This document shows, piece after piece, positions 52,801-61,507 of a stretch of DNA of 64,000 nucleotides (the first letter of the stretch is position 1; the number at the start of each line of letters is the position of its first letter). A program made the position numbers and the translations under genes. Source of the stretch: Fibrella aquatilis (lineage in GTDB: Bacteria > Bacteroidota > Bacteroidia > Cytophagales > Spirosomataceae); NCBI RefSeq assembly GCF_017353255.1, contig NZ_JAFMYU010000012.1:124001-188000 (forward strand). Direction: 5' to 3'. Under the pieces are notes generated by a model. The model saw only the letters and a list, made by a program, of their open reading frames with translations. It had not been told where the DNA came from and made no database searches.

Positions 52801-55217
52801 CGGTACTCGTAATTTGTCCCGCTGGCGAGGTTCGTGATGGTGTGATTTACCCCCGACAGACCAGTCTCCGACTGCCAGTTGGGACTGCCCACGGGCCGCC
52901 AGTTTAACTCGTAACGGCTACCGGGCAGGGGAGAATCCCATTGCAGGGTGAGCGATGACCTTGTGCTACTATATACATAGACGGTAGGTATCTGACAGGT
53001 AGTACTGAAGGTGGGTCCATTGTAGAAATCCCCGTAGATACCTGCGGAACAGACCGATCTTGTGCGCCACTCATAGGTTTTGTCGGCCAGCAAACCAGCC
53101 AATACATAGCCATTGTTCAGGTCCTCTCTGGTCAGCATGCGGCTTTGCCAGGTGGTTCCTCCTGCCTCCCGAAACTGAAGCTCAATCCCCATTGGCCTGC
53201 CTGACGACGCAAAACCACTCAGCCGGGCCGATTCCGGGCTGACGTTGGCAACGGCCAAATTGCTGATCGGGGCACCACATCGGGTGGTGAACGTCTGGAT
53301 GGCTGCATAGCCCGTTTCGCCGGCGGGCGTACAGAAAGATCGCACCCGCCATTCGTAGGTGGTGGCGTTGGTGAGGCCGGTCAGCGAATACCCGTTCGTA
53401 ATAATCCCGTCGAGCTGTTGCCAGGCCGACTGCCCCGCTACCCGCCATTGAACCGTATAGGGCGTATTGGCTATCGACTCGTACCAACCCAGGTTCGCAG
53501 CCGTGCCTCCATCAGCATCGGCGTACAGGTTGCCGACGATGGCACAGGGAATCTGGAAGGTCTGTACATCCGAATAATTGCCGCCGACGGTGGCACTGCA
53601 CATCCGACGGGCACGCCATTCATAAGGTGTGGCCGGAACAAGGCCGGTCAGCGTGTAGGGCGACGTGCTCACGGCGGGAACAACCGTCCAGTTAGTAGCC
53701 CCCACGGCCCGCCACTGAATCTCAACGGTGATGTTGAAGTCATTGCTCCAAAGGAAGTAAAGAGCTGCCGTCGATTTTGTTAAGTTACCGGTACTGACAT
53801 ACGGTATTGCCCCGCAGGGCGTCGTAACGGTGTTGATGGGGGTATAATCGGAGGCTACCGTGGCCGAACACGCCTGTCGGATGCGCCATTCGTAGGTTGC
53901 GTTGGGAACCACATTGGCCAGCAGGTACGTGTTCGCGTCTGTAATGCCCGTTACTTCTGACCAGGACGTTGCCCCGGCTAACCGCCATTGCAGATCAACG
54001 GAAGCAGTGCCAGAGGCCCAGTAAAAAGCCAGCTTGTTATTGGGCCGGTAAGAGGCCGACGGGCTAGCCGGTGCAACGCATTTGGTTGTAACCGTCTGAC
54101 TAGCTGAGTAATCCGAATCAACGTTAGGGAGGCATCGTGCCCGCATTCGCCATTCGTAAGTAGTGGTGTTAGTTAGTCCCGTCAGCGTAAGGGGCGATGT
54201 TGTTGCCGGGTAGGTGGTCCATGTCGGGGTATTGACCGGACGAATTTGCACCTCAACCGGACTGGCGGCCTGCCAGCTTACCGTAATCTGGTTGTGGTTA
54301 ACGGCTATCAGGTTTGGATTAGCTGGCACGTCGCACTGCGTCGTAACTGTGTTGGAGGTCGTATAAGCCGACTTCTCGGTGGCTGAACACACCGACCGAA
54401 CCTGCCATTCGTAGGTGGTGCTGGGCAACAGTCCCGTCAGTGTATAATCTGTATCGGGCAAGTTATCGGCTGTATTCCAGACAGTTGCACCAAGTGCCCG
54501 CCAGCGGAAATCGGTCTGGAGGTTGAGCAGGGCAGGTTGCCAGCGTACCTCGGCGGCATTAGCAGTATAACGCAGGAGTTGTGGGCTTGTAGGCGGCGCA
54601 CACTGCGTCTGAAACTGGATCGTTGGGCTAAAATCTGACTGTGCCGTAGGTGAGCAGCTAGCCCGTACTCGCCATTCGATGTAGGTGTTGTTGGGCAAAT
54701 CGGTCAGCACATAGCCAGACGCATAGGCGTCGATTCCCGACACGACGGTCCAGTCGGTAGTCCCCACGGCCCGCCAGTGTACTTCGTATGTTGTACTCGA
54801 AACCGCGTAGTTTGACCACGATAGCCGGGCCGACCGGTGCGTGACCTTGTTTGTTGCTACGCTGGTTGGAGTTAGGCAAACCGTGCGAAACGGACTGACG
54901 GTCGAAGCTGCTGAAGTATCGCCCGCAGCACAGACTGAACGTACCCGGAGCTCATAGTTGGTGTTGTTGGTCAGGCCTGTCACCGTCCCGTAGGTTGACG
55001 TTTGCAGTGGTTTCGACTGCCACGCCGCTTCCCCCACCACCCGCCACTGAATCTGATAGCCAAGCGATGGTGTGTTGTTGGCGTACCAGTTGAATTCGGC
55101 CCGGTCGTGAGTGATGGTGTAGATGTAGGGCGTCGAAGGTATGTCGCAAGCCAACGCGCTGTTGGTCAGGCACGTAGCGAGCAGACTGATAATAAAAAGA
55201 ACGTAGCTGTTTCGCAT
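49836..55217 (-). CDS. Giant exported protein with about 19 fibronectin type III domains
   Basis: The 1,793-residue protein has a signal peptide (ending near SALA) and then about 19 FN3 domains of roughly 88 residues. They are recognised by the Cys-x-x-P-x start, the core Trp strand (for example ARLSW), the Q(W)R strand and the YEWRVRSVC end. Each repeat carries a Cys at both ends, so neighbouring domains may be linked by disulfides. The last ~65 residues (LWTSPNTWSCACVPTAGSTVLL) form a different module often seen in Bacteroidetes surface proteins. No clear T9SS sorting domain was recognised. A role in adhesion or as a surface layer is likely. Confidence 0.85.
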   Translation of the reverse strand: MRNSYVLFIISLLATCLTNSALACDIPSTPYIYTITHDRAEFNWYANNTPSLGYQIQWRVVGEAAWQSKPLQTSTYGTVTGLTNNTNYELRVRSVCAAGDTSAASTVSPFRTVCLTPTSVATNKVTHRSARLSWSNYAVSSTTYEVHWRAVGTTDWTVVSGIDAYASGYVLTDLPNNTYIEWRVRASCSPTAQSDFSPTIQFQTQCAPPTSPQLLRYTANAAEVRWQPALLNLQTDFRWRALGATVWNTADNLPDTDYTLTGLLPSTTYEWQVRSVCSATEKSAYTTSNTVTTQCDVPANPNLIAVNHNQITVSWQAASPVEVQIRPVNTPTWTTYPATTSPLTLTGLTNTTTYEWRMRARCLPNVDSDYSASQTVTTKCVAPASPSASYRPNNKLAFYWASGTASVDLQWRLAGATSWSEVTGITDANTYLLANVVPNATYEWRIRQACSATVASDYTPINTVTTPCGAIPYVSTGNLTKSTAALYFLWSNDFNITVEIQWRAVGATNWTVVPAVSTSPYTLTGLVPATPYEWRARRMCSATVGGNYSDVQTFQIPCAIVGNLYADADGGTAANLGWYESIANTPYTVQWRVAGQSAWQQLDGIITNGYSLTGLTNATTYEWRVRSFCTPAGETGYAAIQTFTTRCGAPISNLAVANVSPESARLSGFASSGRPMGIELQFREAGGTTWQSRMLTREDLNNGYVLAGLLADKTYEWRTRSVCSAGIYGDFYNGPTFSTTCQIPTVYVYSSTRSSLTLQWDSPLPGSRYELNWRPVGSPNWQSETGLSGVNHTITNLASGTNYEYRVRQFCSTTRQSDFSPTTTAQTACYFGSSLNLSQPTISSLTMSWIVDSYQAYPPLTDTYVVDYHVAGATAWVSKTISLTGIYVNASYQNTNVKQVRYSYTIPNLTPGQTYECRVGGTCATTNYATASLYLTCPRPTNLVTEARGTTASLSWQANITGMHQVQWRAVDAGTWTTIPVAGEAGATSTISLTGLTNNTDYEWRVGSDCGAPYSVTYSTAQPFRLACSLTGGVVANEVGYNQATLTWSQPADAPSVDVQYRLAGSVPWTLLAGLPGNTLTLPNLRPGSGYEYRSRSTCTGATWYGTNYFTTQCPSPVSVSFIRNSPQSVTVSWTPATGNPVFEFKWRVAGTNAWSVVTAMSGTVLSLTGLSPTLTYDASWQSVCSATDRSSASSTIFNTQSTTTNSPRVYVQSTGTGALTTQIEGVDNKPYVLQWREDASPNWLSTGLLTATKYQLQNLKPVGVYKLRIYVTEADGSLTYSPEATAYMTCPSATGTVQYTTGTDALLSWSWASPVASQTVLWRVAGATTWTSVPLSTTATTYKLTGLTASTLYEWRLQTSCETGTLASLFFRTVCLPPDQLLSAPVTRTTAQLSWRSLIPGGQYTVRYRLTGTTTWTTVTGITSATYALVGLLPNNVYEWAVATECISPLIFSGAAYFATQCAAPSALQASTYMPDLTRNQAFLYWTGGGAVYTLQWRVKGASTWTTVPGVTDSYKLTGLLPNITYEWQLRTVCTQPDDPAVVGPSFQLSCPATTLYGGTATNPASTSVQLSFSSSGSIGQYTIRYRPQGNSNWLLATGSALPFSLTGLTNNTTYVYQLRNECQPAFGDTYSFQTACVPPVGHLVDQKTASSARLRWAATSENVAYELQWRVSGTNAWTTVSNLTATAYVLTGLTMGVAYDWQVRGLCAGGSGYQTTSSFTLTDDRIRSVVAGLWTSPNTWSCACVPTAGSTVLLRHLVTVPANYAGQVQQLMYEATGRLKVSPGASIRHGL

Positions 55218-55314
55218 AAATACGCAGCAGGAACACCTTGCCGTAGGTTGAGTGTTGGTGGATAAATGGTGTCTGCGTAAACTTAACTGTATACACTATT
55301 CGATTGACAAACGA

Positions 55315-55362
55315 GGGCCATGTAGGCAACATTTCGCTTGATGAATGTTGCCCACATGGCCC
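55315..55362 (-). terminator. Hairpin downstream of pyrF
   Basis: gggccatgt-ggcaacatt and its complement pair at 18 of 19 positions, about 33 bases after the pyrF stop on the minus strand. It lacks a strong T-run. Confidence 0.6.
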
Positions 55363-55394
55363 CTTAACCATAAACCGTCACGATAGAATCTTAC

Positions 55395-56213
55395 TTATAG
55401 ATACCCCGCCATTTCCTGCTGCATCACCTTTGCTTCGGCGGCGGCGGCCTGGGCGAAATCGCTCCCGGATGAGGCGTAGAGAATGCTGCGCGAGGCGTTG
55501 ACCAGCAAGCCACCATCGGGCGTGAGGCCGTTTTTAGACACCTGTTCCAGCGAACCACCCTGCGCTCCTACGCCCGGCACGAGCAGAAAATGCCTGGGTG
55601 CCAGTTCGCGGACGTGGGCAATTTGTTCGGCCTGTGTAGCCCCCACCACAAACATCAATTGCTCATGCGTAGCCCAGGATTGCGCTTTTTCAATGACCGT
55701 CTCGTATAACTCCTGCGTCTCATTGTCAACAAGTTGTCGCTGGAAATCGGCACTACCGGCATTGCTGGTCAGTGCCAGAAGGATCACCCATTTACCGGGG
55801 TAGTCCAGAAACGGCTGCACCGAATCATGGCCCATGTAGGGCGATACCGTGATGGCATCGAAGTCGAGACCGGCGGCGCTTTTGTCGAAGAAAGCGCGGG
55901 CGTAAAGGCCTGAGGTGTTGCCAATGTCGCCGCGTTTGGCGTCGGCAATGGTGAAGCAGTCTTTCGGAATGTAGTCCAGCGTTTTTTGGAGGCTTTCCCA
56001 GCCGCGGGGTCCCTGAGCCTCGTAGAACGCAATGTTGGGTTTATAAGCCACCGCATACTCGGCCGTGGCGTCGATGATGGCCTTATTAAACGCAAAAACG
56101 GGGTCTGGGTCGCCCAGCAGATGTTTTGGCAGTTTGGCCAAGTCAGTGTCGAGGCCAACGCAGAGGTATGATTTTTTGGCTTTTATAGCCGCCGAGAGTG
56201 CCTGGTAGTTCAT
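55395..56213 (-). CDS. pyrF: Orotidine 5'-phosphate decarboxylase (type 2)
   Basis: PyrF decarboxylates OMP to UMP, the last step of pyrimidine synthesis. The catalytic motif FTIADAKRGDIGNTS, the N-terminal LCVGLDTDLAKLP and the phosphate-binding loop VPGVGAQGGSLEQ are present. The length (272 residues) is that of the longer OMPDC subfamily. The Met at 56213 is the natural start (MNYQALSAAIKAKKSYLCVGLD); the longer frame to 56387 overlaps the promoter of rfbC. It is divergent from rfbC, and the two promoters face away from each other in the 99 bases between. Confidence 0.95.
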   Translation of the reverse strand: MNYQALSAAIKAKKSYLCVGLDTDLAKLPKHLLGDPDPVFAFNKAIIDATAEYAVAYKPNIAFYEAQGPRGWESLQKTLDYIPKDCFTIADAKRGDIGNTSGLYARAFFDKSAAGLDFDAITVSPYMGHDSVQPFLDYPGKWVILLALTSNAGSADFQRQLVDNETQELYETVIEKAQSWATHEQLMFVVGATQAEQIAHVRELAPRHFLLVPGVGAQGGSLEQVSKNGLTPDGGLLVNASRSILYASSGSDFAQAAAAEAKVMQQEMAGYL

Positions 56214-56247
56214 AGAGATAGGGCTGTATTCAACGCTTTTCCACTGC

Positions 56248-56255
56248 CAAAAGTA
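56248..56255 (-). promoter_or_regulatory. -7 promoter motif of pyrF
   Basis: On the minus strand this reads TACTTTTG (TAnnTTTG), 34 bases before the pyrF ATG. Confidence 0.5.
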
Positions 56256-56276
56256 CAAACGTAGGGCAGGGAAGTC

Positions 56277-56284
56277 TATTTTTG
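56277..56284 (+). promoter_or_regulatory. -7 promoter motif of rfbC
   Basis: TATTTTTG matches TAnnTTTG, 28 bases before the rfbC ATG. Confidence 0.5.
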
Positions 56285-56312
56285 CGGTTAGTTCGTCATC
56301 AATAACCACCGC

Positions 56313-56855
56313 ATGCAAGTACGCCAAACTGCCATCGACGGCCTCATCGAATTGACTCCCCGCATCTTCCACGATGAACGCGGCCACTTTTTCGAGTCTT
56401 ACAACAAGACACTGTTTACCTCGCTGGGGTTGCCCATGGACTTTGTGCAGGACAATCAGTCGTTTTCTACCAAAGGTGTGCTACGCGGGTTGCACTTCCA
56501 GAGTGAGCCGTTTGCGCAGGGTAAGCTCGTCCGCGTGATCACGGGCAAGGTGCTCGACGTGGTGGTTGATATTCGCCCCGATTCGGCCACGTTCGGGCAG
56601 CACGAGACGTTTGTGCTTGACGCCACGCTGGCCAACATGGTGTGGGTACCCGAAGGTTTCGCCCACGGCTTTGTAGCGCTGGAAGACAGCATTTTCAGCT
56701 ACAAATGCACCAACATTTACAACAAAACCGCCGAAGGTGGCCTGCTTTGGAACGACCCCGACCTGGGCATCGACTGGGGCATCACCAACCCCAATGTCTC
56801 GGAAAAAGACCAGATTTTGCCCACGTTTAAGGCACTGTTTTCGGGGGTGATGTAA
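56313..56855 (+). CDS. rfbC: dTDP-4-dehydrorhamnose 3,5-epimerase
   Basis: RfbC/RmlC makes dTDP-4-keto-L-rhamnose for surface polysaccharides. The cupin-type fold with VLRGLHFQ (catalytic His), DVVVDIRPDSATFG, and WVPEGFAHGFVAL is intact in 180 residues. The catalytic Tyr region is YKCTNIYNK. The other rhamnose genes (rfbA, rfbB, rfbD) are not adjacent, so this enzyme is probably supplied to a pathway encoded elsewhere. Confidence 0.95.
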   Translation: MQVRQTAIDGLIELTPRIFHDERGHFFESYNKTLFTSLGLPMDFVQDNQSFSTKGVLRGLHFQSEPFAQGKLVRVITGKVLDVVVDIRPDSATFGQHETFVLDATLANMVWVPEGFAHGFVALEDSIFSYKCTNIYNKTAEGGLLWNDPDLGIDWGITNPNVSEKDQILPTFKALFSGVM

Positions 56856-56913
56856 CGGGTTTCTTGGAGACGCCACTATCACTATATGTACTGAGACGCA
56901 AGGGATTGCGTCT

Positions 56914-57594
56914 CTACTTTTCAAACATCTCTTCCACTACTTTGCGACCTACTTTTCGGGCCGAGAGGGGGTTTTGGCCGGTGACGAGGCGTTCGTCGAC
57001 CTCGATATAGGGCATATACGGAATTAGGGCTTTGCTGTAGGCGGCACCGCGCTGCTTAAGCGCGTCTTCCAGCAGAAACGGAACCTCTTCGGTCAGGCGC
57101 ACCAGTTTTTCTTCCATGTTGGAAAAGCCCGTCACCTGCTTATTCGCAATAAACAACGACCCGTCAGACAACGTCACGTTGAGCAGCCCCGCCACCCCAT
57201 GGCACACTGCCGACACCATGCCGCCGTGTTCGTAGATGTAGCGCGTGATAGTCTGTAACGTGGCATTATCCGGGAAATCCCACATGGTACCGTGCCCACC
57301 CGTGAAGTAAATGATCTGATAGTCAGCAGGATTGATCTGATCGGGCCGTAGCGAATTGGCTAGTTTGTCGGCAAACGTCGGATTATGCAGCCACTTCTCG
57401 TTGGTCGTATCCCGCGACTCTACGCTGCGTTCGTCCAGCGGAATGGGGCCGCCGTTGGGGCTTACAAAATCGAACTGGATGTTTCGATCCTGTAACTCAT
57501 CGTAGAAATGGGTGGCCTCGCTGAGCCACAAACCCGTCTTTTGGGGCTTGGTAGGGTAGTCGGTGTGGTTGGTGCAAACGATCAGCGCTTTCAT
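56914..57594 (-). CDS. DJ-1/PfpI-family protein (class I glutamine amidotransferase-like)
   Basis: The 226-residue protein belongs to the DJ-1/PfpI superfamily and resembles the Hsp31/glyoxalase III-like branch. The nucleophile elbow contains VSAVCHGVAGLLNV (Cys in AVCHG) and the upstream segment is YFTGGHGTMWDFPDN. It could be a chaperone, deglycase-like or amidotransferase-type protein; the activity is not settled for these families. The Met at 57594 (MKALIVCTNHTDY) gives the usual start. Confidence 0.85.
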   Translation of the reverse strand: MKALIVCTNHTDYPTKPQKTGLWLSEATHFYDELQDRNIQFDFVSPNGGPIPLDERSVESRDTTNEKWLHNPTFADKLANSLRPDQINPADYQIIYFTGGHGTMWDFPDNATLQTITRYIYEHGGMVSAVCHGVAGLLNVTLSDGSLFIANKQVTGFSNMEEKLVRLTEEVPFLLEDALKQRGAAYSKALIPYMPYIEVDERLVTGQNPLSARKVGRKVVEEMFEK

Positions 57595-57657
57595 ACGTAG
57601 CAGGGTAGGCAGATGGAAGGGCAAGATAAAGCATATTGGTCATTAAGCCCTGCGGGC

Positions 57658-57740
57658 GTCATTCGCTTCGCAGTCATACCATTGTCATTCGTTGCAAAAT
57701 GACTACTGAATGACAATGGTATGACTGCGAAGCGAATGAC
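57658..57740. repeat. 33-bp perfect inverted repeat with gtcatt words
   Basis: Arms 57658-57690 and 57708-57740 are perfectly complementary. The words gtcattcgcttcgc are also seen in the loop side of the repeat at 23347-23461, so the two are related in composition. It lies just after the end of uvrA (minus strand). Confidence 0.9.
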
Positions 57741-57770
57741 TTGTCCGCCGGTGCGGCCGCAGGCCAATGA

Positions 57771-60737
57771 CTACACTTTCCCCTTCAAAAAATCAGCCGT
57801 GTAGCTCACCCCTTCTTCCAGTTTCACCATCTGTTCAGGTGTGCCGGTGAAGGTGACGTAGCCACCCGCGTCGCCGCCTTCTTTACCCAGATCAATAACA
57901 TAGTCGGCCGATTTGATCACTTCCATGTTGTGCTCGATGATGATCACCGAATCACCCTGATCGACCAGCGCGTTGATGGCTTTCAGCAGCTTACGGATGT
58001 CATGGAAGTGCAGGCCCGTGGTGGGTTCGTCGAAAATAAACAGCGTCTGCCCTTTGTTGGGGTTACCTTTTCCGAGAAACGACGCCAGCTTCACCCGCTG
58101 CGCCTCCCCGCCACTTAGCGTATTGGCCGACTGACCCAGGCCAATGTAACCCAGCCCAACCGCCTGCAACGGCGCCAGTTTGTCGGCCATTTTCGGGTCG
58201 GCGGTGCGAAAGAAATCAACGGCCTCGTCGACGGTCATGTCCAGAATATCCGACACGTTTTTGTCCGAAAGCGTCACCTCCAGCACTTCCTGTTTAAAGC
58301 GTTTGCCGCCGCAGCCTTCACACTTCAGGTAGATGTCGGCCATAAACTGCATCTCTACTTTCACCTCGCCTTCGCCCTGACAAACCTCGCACCGGCCACC
58401 GTCTACGTTGAACGAAAAGTGGCTTGGCTTATAACCGCGTGATTTCGAAATGGGCTGATCGGCCATCACCTGCCGGAGGTAGTCATAAGCTTTGATATAC
58501 GTCACCGGGTTCGACCGGCTCGACTTACCAATGGGGTTCTGGTCGATCATCTCGATGGCCGAAATTCGGTCAAGCGACCCCTTCAGTTCGTTGTACTTAC
58601 CAGCCTCTTCGCCGCCATCGCCTTTCAACCGGCACAGCGCCGGAAACAACACCCGCCGAATCAACGTCGACTTACCCGACCCCGATACGCCTGTAATGAC
58701 GGCCATGGTATTGAGCGGAAACTTCACGTCAACGTCCTTAAGGTTATTTTCGCGGGCACCCGTCAACTCCAGCCAATGCGTCGGCACCCGCCGGTAGGTA
58801 GGCACCTCCATCTTCTCGCGCCCCGTGAGGAAATCGAGGGTATAAGAGCGAAGAGCTGAGAGCGTAGGACTAAGAGCTGATTGCTCTACCCTGTCTGCTC
58901 TTTGCTCTACGATCTCCCCCATTTCCTCCCACGTTCCCTGCCAGACCAGGTGCCCCCCCTGCGAGCCGGCTTCGGGGCCGATGTCGATAATCTGGTCGGC
59001 GGCGCGCATGACTTCCTCTTCGTGTTCCACCACAATTACGGTGTTGCCCATGTCGCGGAGGGTTTCCAGCACACTCACCAGCTGCTGCGTGTCGCGGGGG
59101 TGGAGGCCAATGCTGGGTTCGTCGAGAATATACATCGACCCTACCAGCGCCGATCCGAGGGATGTGGCCAGCTTAATGCGCTGATACTCACCACCAGACA
59201 ACGTATTTGTGAGGCGGTTCAGGGTCAGATAGCCCAGCCCCACACGTTCCATGTAATCGAGGCGGTTCTGGATCTCGACTAGAATCCGGTCGGCCACGCG
59301 GCGTTGGCTAGTGGGCAGTTCGAGGTCGCGGAAGAACTGGGCCGTGGTGGCCAGGGGCATCAGCACCAGGTCGGTGATGCTCTTGCCGCCAACTTTCACA
59401 AAGCTGGCATCGCGGCGCAGGCGTGACCCTCGGCATTCGGGACAAACAGTTTTGCCCCGGTAGCGCGACATCATCACCCGGTACTGCACCTTAAATGACT
59501 GACTTTCCACGAAGTCGAAGAAGCCGTTCAGACCCGTAAAATATTGATTGCCCGTCCAGAGCAGTTCCTGTTGCTGGGGCGTCAGTTCTTTATAAGGCCT
59601 ATGAATAGGAAAGTCGAACCGGATGCCGTTGCGTAGCAGGGGTTTCATGAACTCTTCGCTCATTTTCTCGCTCCGCCAGGGCGCAATAGCCCCTTCAAAA
59701 ATCGACAGGTTTTTGTCGGGAATAACCAGGTCGGGGTCAATACCAAGCACCTTACCGAAGCCATCGCAACGGCGGCAGGCACCGTAGGGGTTGTTGAACG
59801 TAAACAGGTTTACGCTTGGCTCTTCAAAGGCGATATCGTCCAGTTCGAACCGGTCCGAAAACGTCCGCGATTCGCTCGATCCCATCACCTGCACCCGGCA
59901 TGACCCATCGCCTTCGCTAAAGGCGGTCTGCACCGAATCGGAGTAGCGATATTGCGTTTCCTCATCGGGTTGGCCATTTTCATCAAAAATAACCGTACCC
60001 CGATCTATCAGAATTTCGAGGGTTGCGTCTGGCGAGGGCAGTAACTCAAGGACAAGATCACCCTCACGACCTTCGGCGGATAGTCTGCTGGCTCCTTCCA
60101 ACAGGTCTTCAATCTGGAACACCTCGCCATCGGCTACCAGACGTGAATAGCCTTTTTGAAGTAGAATTTTCAGTTCACTAACCAGCGTCCGGTCTTCGCG
60201 TGGGCGAAGCGGGGCCATAATCAATACGCGCTCGTTTTCGGGTTGGGCGAAGATGAAATTGACCACGTCCGTAACGGTATCTTTCTTCACCTCCCCGCCA
60301 GAAATAGGTGAGTAGGTAATGCCTACACGGGCGAAGAGCAACTTCAGGTAATCATAAATTTCGGTCGACGTGCCTACGGTAGAACGCGGGTTGCGCGAGG
60401 TCACTTTCTGCTCGATGGCAATGGCCGGCGACACACCCTTGATGTACTCCACCTCCGGCTTTTCCATGCGGCCCAAAAACTGCCGGGCGTAGCTGCTGAG
60501 GCTTTCTATGTACATCCGCTGCCCTTCGGCGAAGAGGGTATCAAACGCTAGCGACGACTTGCCCGACCCTGATAACCCCGTGACCACCACCAGCTTGTTG
60601 CGGGGTATGGCCACGTCAATATTCTTTAGATTATGTACCTTCGCCCCCTTAATAATGATGAACTGTTTGGGGTCGAGGTGATCAACCGAACCGTTTTGTA
60701 CTGCTGGCAAAACGTCGGTTTCAGTAGGTTGCATCAT
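57771..60737 (-). CDS. uvrA: Excinuclease ABC subunit A
   Basis: UvrA recognises DNA damage in nucleotide excision repair. Both ATPase cassettes are complete: Walker [15 protein letters not shown] and [12 protein letters not shown], signatures [12 protein letters not shown] and [12 protein letters not shown]. Zinc-binding cysteines are CRRCDGFG and CPECRGS in the first half and CEVCQGEG with [10 protein letters not shown] in the second. At 988 residues it is a little long. Between the first cassette and TGREKMEVP lies an extra segment of about 22 residues encoded by an inverted repeat at 58844-58918. The alternative start is the second Met, 3 bases downstream. Confidence 0.95.
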   Translation of the reverse strand: MMQPTETDVLPAVQNGSVDHLDPKQFIIIKGAKVHNLKNIDVAIPRNKLVVVTGLSGSGKSSLAFDTLFAEGQRMYIESLSSYARQFLGRMEKPEVEYIKGVSPAIAIEQKVTSRNPRSTVGTSTEIYDYLKLLFARVGITYSPISGGEVKKDTVTDVVNFIFAQPENERVLIMAPLRPREDRTLVSELKILLQKGYSRLVADGEVFQIEDLLEGASRLSAEGREGDLVLELLPSPDATLEILIDRGTVIFDENGQPDEETQYRYSDSVQTAFSEGDGSCRVQVMGSSESRTFSDRFELDDIAFEEPSVNLFTFNNPYGACRRCDGFGKVLGIDPDLVIPDKNLSIFEGAIAPWRSEKMSEEFMKPLLRNGIRFDFPIHRPYKELTPQQQELLWTGNQYFTGLNGFFDFVESQSFKVQYRVMMSRYRGKTVCPECRGSRLRRDASFVKVGGKSITDLVLMPLATTAQFFRDLELPTSQRRVADRILVEIQNRLDYMERVGLGYLTLNRLTNTLSGGEYQRIKLATSLGSALVGSMYILDEPSIGLHPRDTQQLVSVLETLRDMGNTVIVVEHEEEVMRAADQIIDIGPEAGSQGGHLVWQGTWEEMGEIVEQRADRVEQSALSPTLSALRSYTLDFLTGREKMEVPTYRRVPTHWLELTGARENNLKDVDVKFPLNTMAVITGVSGSGKSTLIRRVLFPALCRLKGDGGEEAGKYNELKGSLDRISAIEMIDQNPIGKSSRSNPVTYIKAYDYLRQVMADQPISKSRGYKPSHFSFNVDGGRCEVCQGEGEVKVEMQFMADIYLKCEGCGGKRFKQEVLEVTLSDKNVSDILDMTVDEAVDFFRTADPKMADKLAPLQAVGLGYIGLGQSANTLSGGEAQRVKLASFLGKGNPNKGQTLFIFDEPTTGLHFHDIRKLLKAINALVDQGDSVIIIEHNMEVIKSADYVIDLGKEGGDAGGYVTFTGTPEQMVKLEEGVSYTADFLKGKV
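58844..58918. repeat. Inverted repeat of agagc words inside uvrA coding sequence
   Basis: aagagcgaagagc (58844-58856) pairs with gctctttgctct (58908-58918), and agagc words recur between. On the coding strand it contributes an in-frame, Ser/Ala/Arg-rich insertion (about [20 protein letters not shown]) absent from typical UvrA. The related phrase gtagagcaatc-gctc occurs in the tssN-tssK gap. Confidence 0.75.
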
Positions 60738-60804
60738 GCGTTGGATTGGGGTAATCGTATCTAATTTTCAACGGAAATTCACGGCGGTAGGTTCTATTTC
60801 ACCC

Positions 60805-61428
60805 ATGTCATTCTACCAGGAAGATATGTATCGGTTGCTGGCGGCGCTGCTTATTGGCGGGCTGATCGGGGCCGAGCGCGAGTACCGGTCTAAAGCCACC
60901 GGATTTCGCACCATGATCATGATTTGTGTGGGTGCGGCCCTGTTCACTATGATCTCCAGCCGCTTCGGCGACAGCCGCATTGCCGCCAACATTGTACAGG
61001 GCATCGGTTTTCTGGGCGCAGGAATTATTTTCAAGGAAGAAAGCCGCGTGAAGGGCCTCACCACCGCAGCCACCGTGTGGTCGGTGTCGGCACTGGGCAT
61101 GAGCATCGGCGGGGGATATTACGACATTGCGCTGGTTGGTTTTGTGCTTATCATGGGGTCGCTACTGTTTCTGAGTAAACTGTCGTATCGAATTGCCAAG
61201 CTAAACCAAACCCGTGAATACAAGGTTGTTACGCTATACAAACACAAAACGCTGGATCAATACGAGCGCATGTTTACCGATGCCGGTCTGTCGCCACGAA
61301 GAGGCCCACAACAGCGTATAGGGAATGAAATCAGTGGTCGCTGGCGGGTGTCGGGGCCAGAGAAAGCGCACGAAAAATGCATCAAACGCCTACTCAACGA
61401 TCCCGACGTAAAGGAGTTTGTGTTTTAA
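60805..61428 (+). CDS. MgtC/SapB-family membrane protein
   Basis: An MgtC-type N-terminal membrane domain of about four to five helices carries the conserved LIGAEREYRSKATGFRT loop and NIVQGIGFLGAGIIF segment. A short cytoplasmic C-terminal domain (about residues 130-207) follows. The family includes regulators of magnesium and ATP homeostasis and transport-like proteins; no function is certain. The ATG at 60805 (MSFYQEDMYRL) is chosen over a longer frame that would start at 60736, inside the uvrA start region. Confidence 0.87.
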   Translation: MSFYQEDMYRLLAALLIGGLIGAEREYRSKATGFRTMIMICVGAALFTMISSRFGDSRIAANIVQGIGFLGAGIIFKEESRVKGLTTAATVWSVSALGMSIGGGYYDIALVGFVLIMGSLLFLSKLSYRIAKLNQTREYKVVTLYKHKTLDQYERMFTDAGLSPRRGPQQRIGNEISGRWRVSGPEKAHEKCIKRLLNDPDVKEFVF

Positions 61429-61507
61429 CCCCATTCTCATGCGAAACACTGTATTTCTAACGTTATTCATCTTGATTTTTGACTAATAACCGCCCCGGCG
61501 GACAACC

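Noticed and set aside
49836-55217. CRISPR-like or simple tandem DNA repeat in the long FN3 gene.
   Set aside because: The periodicity is at protein level (about 88 residues) with strongly diverged DNA, so it is a multi-domain gene.
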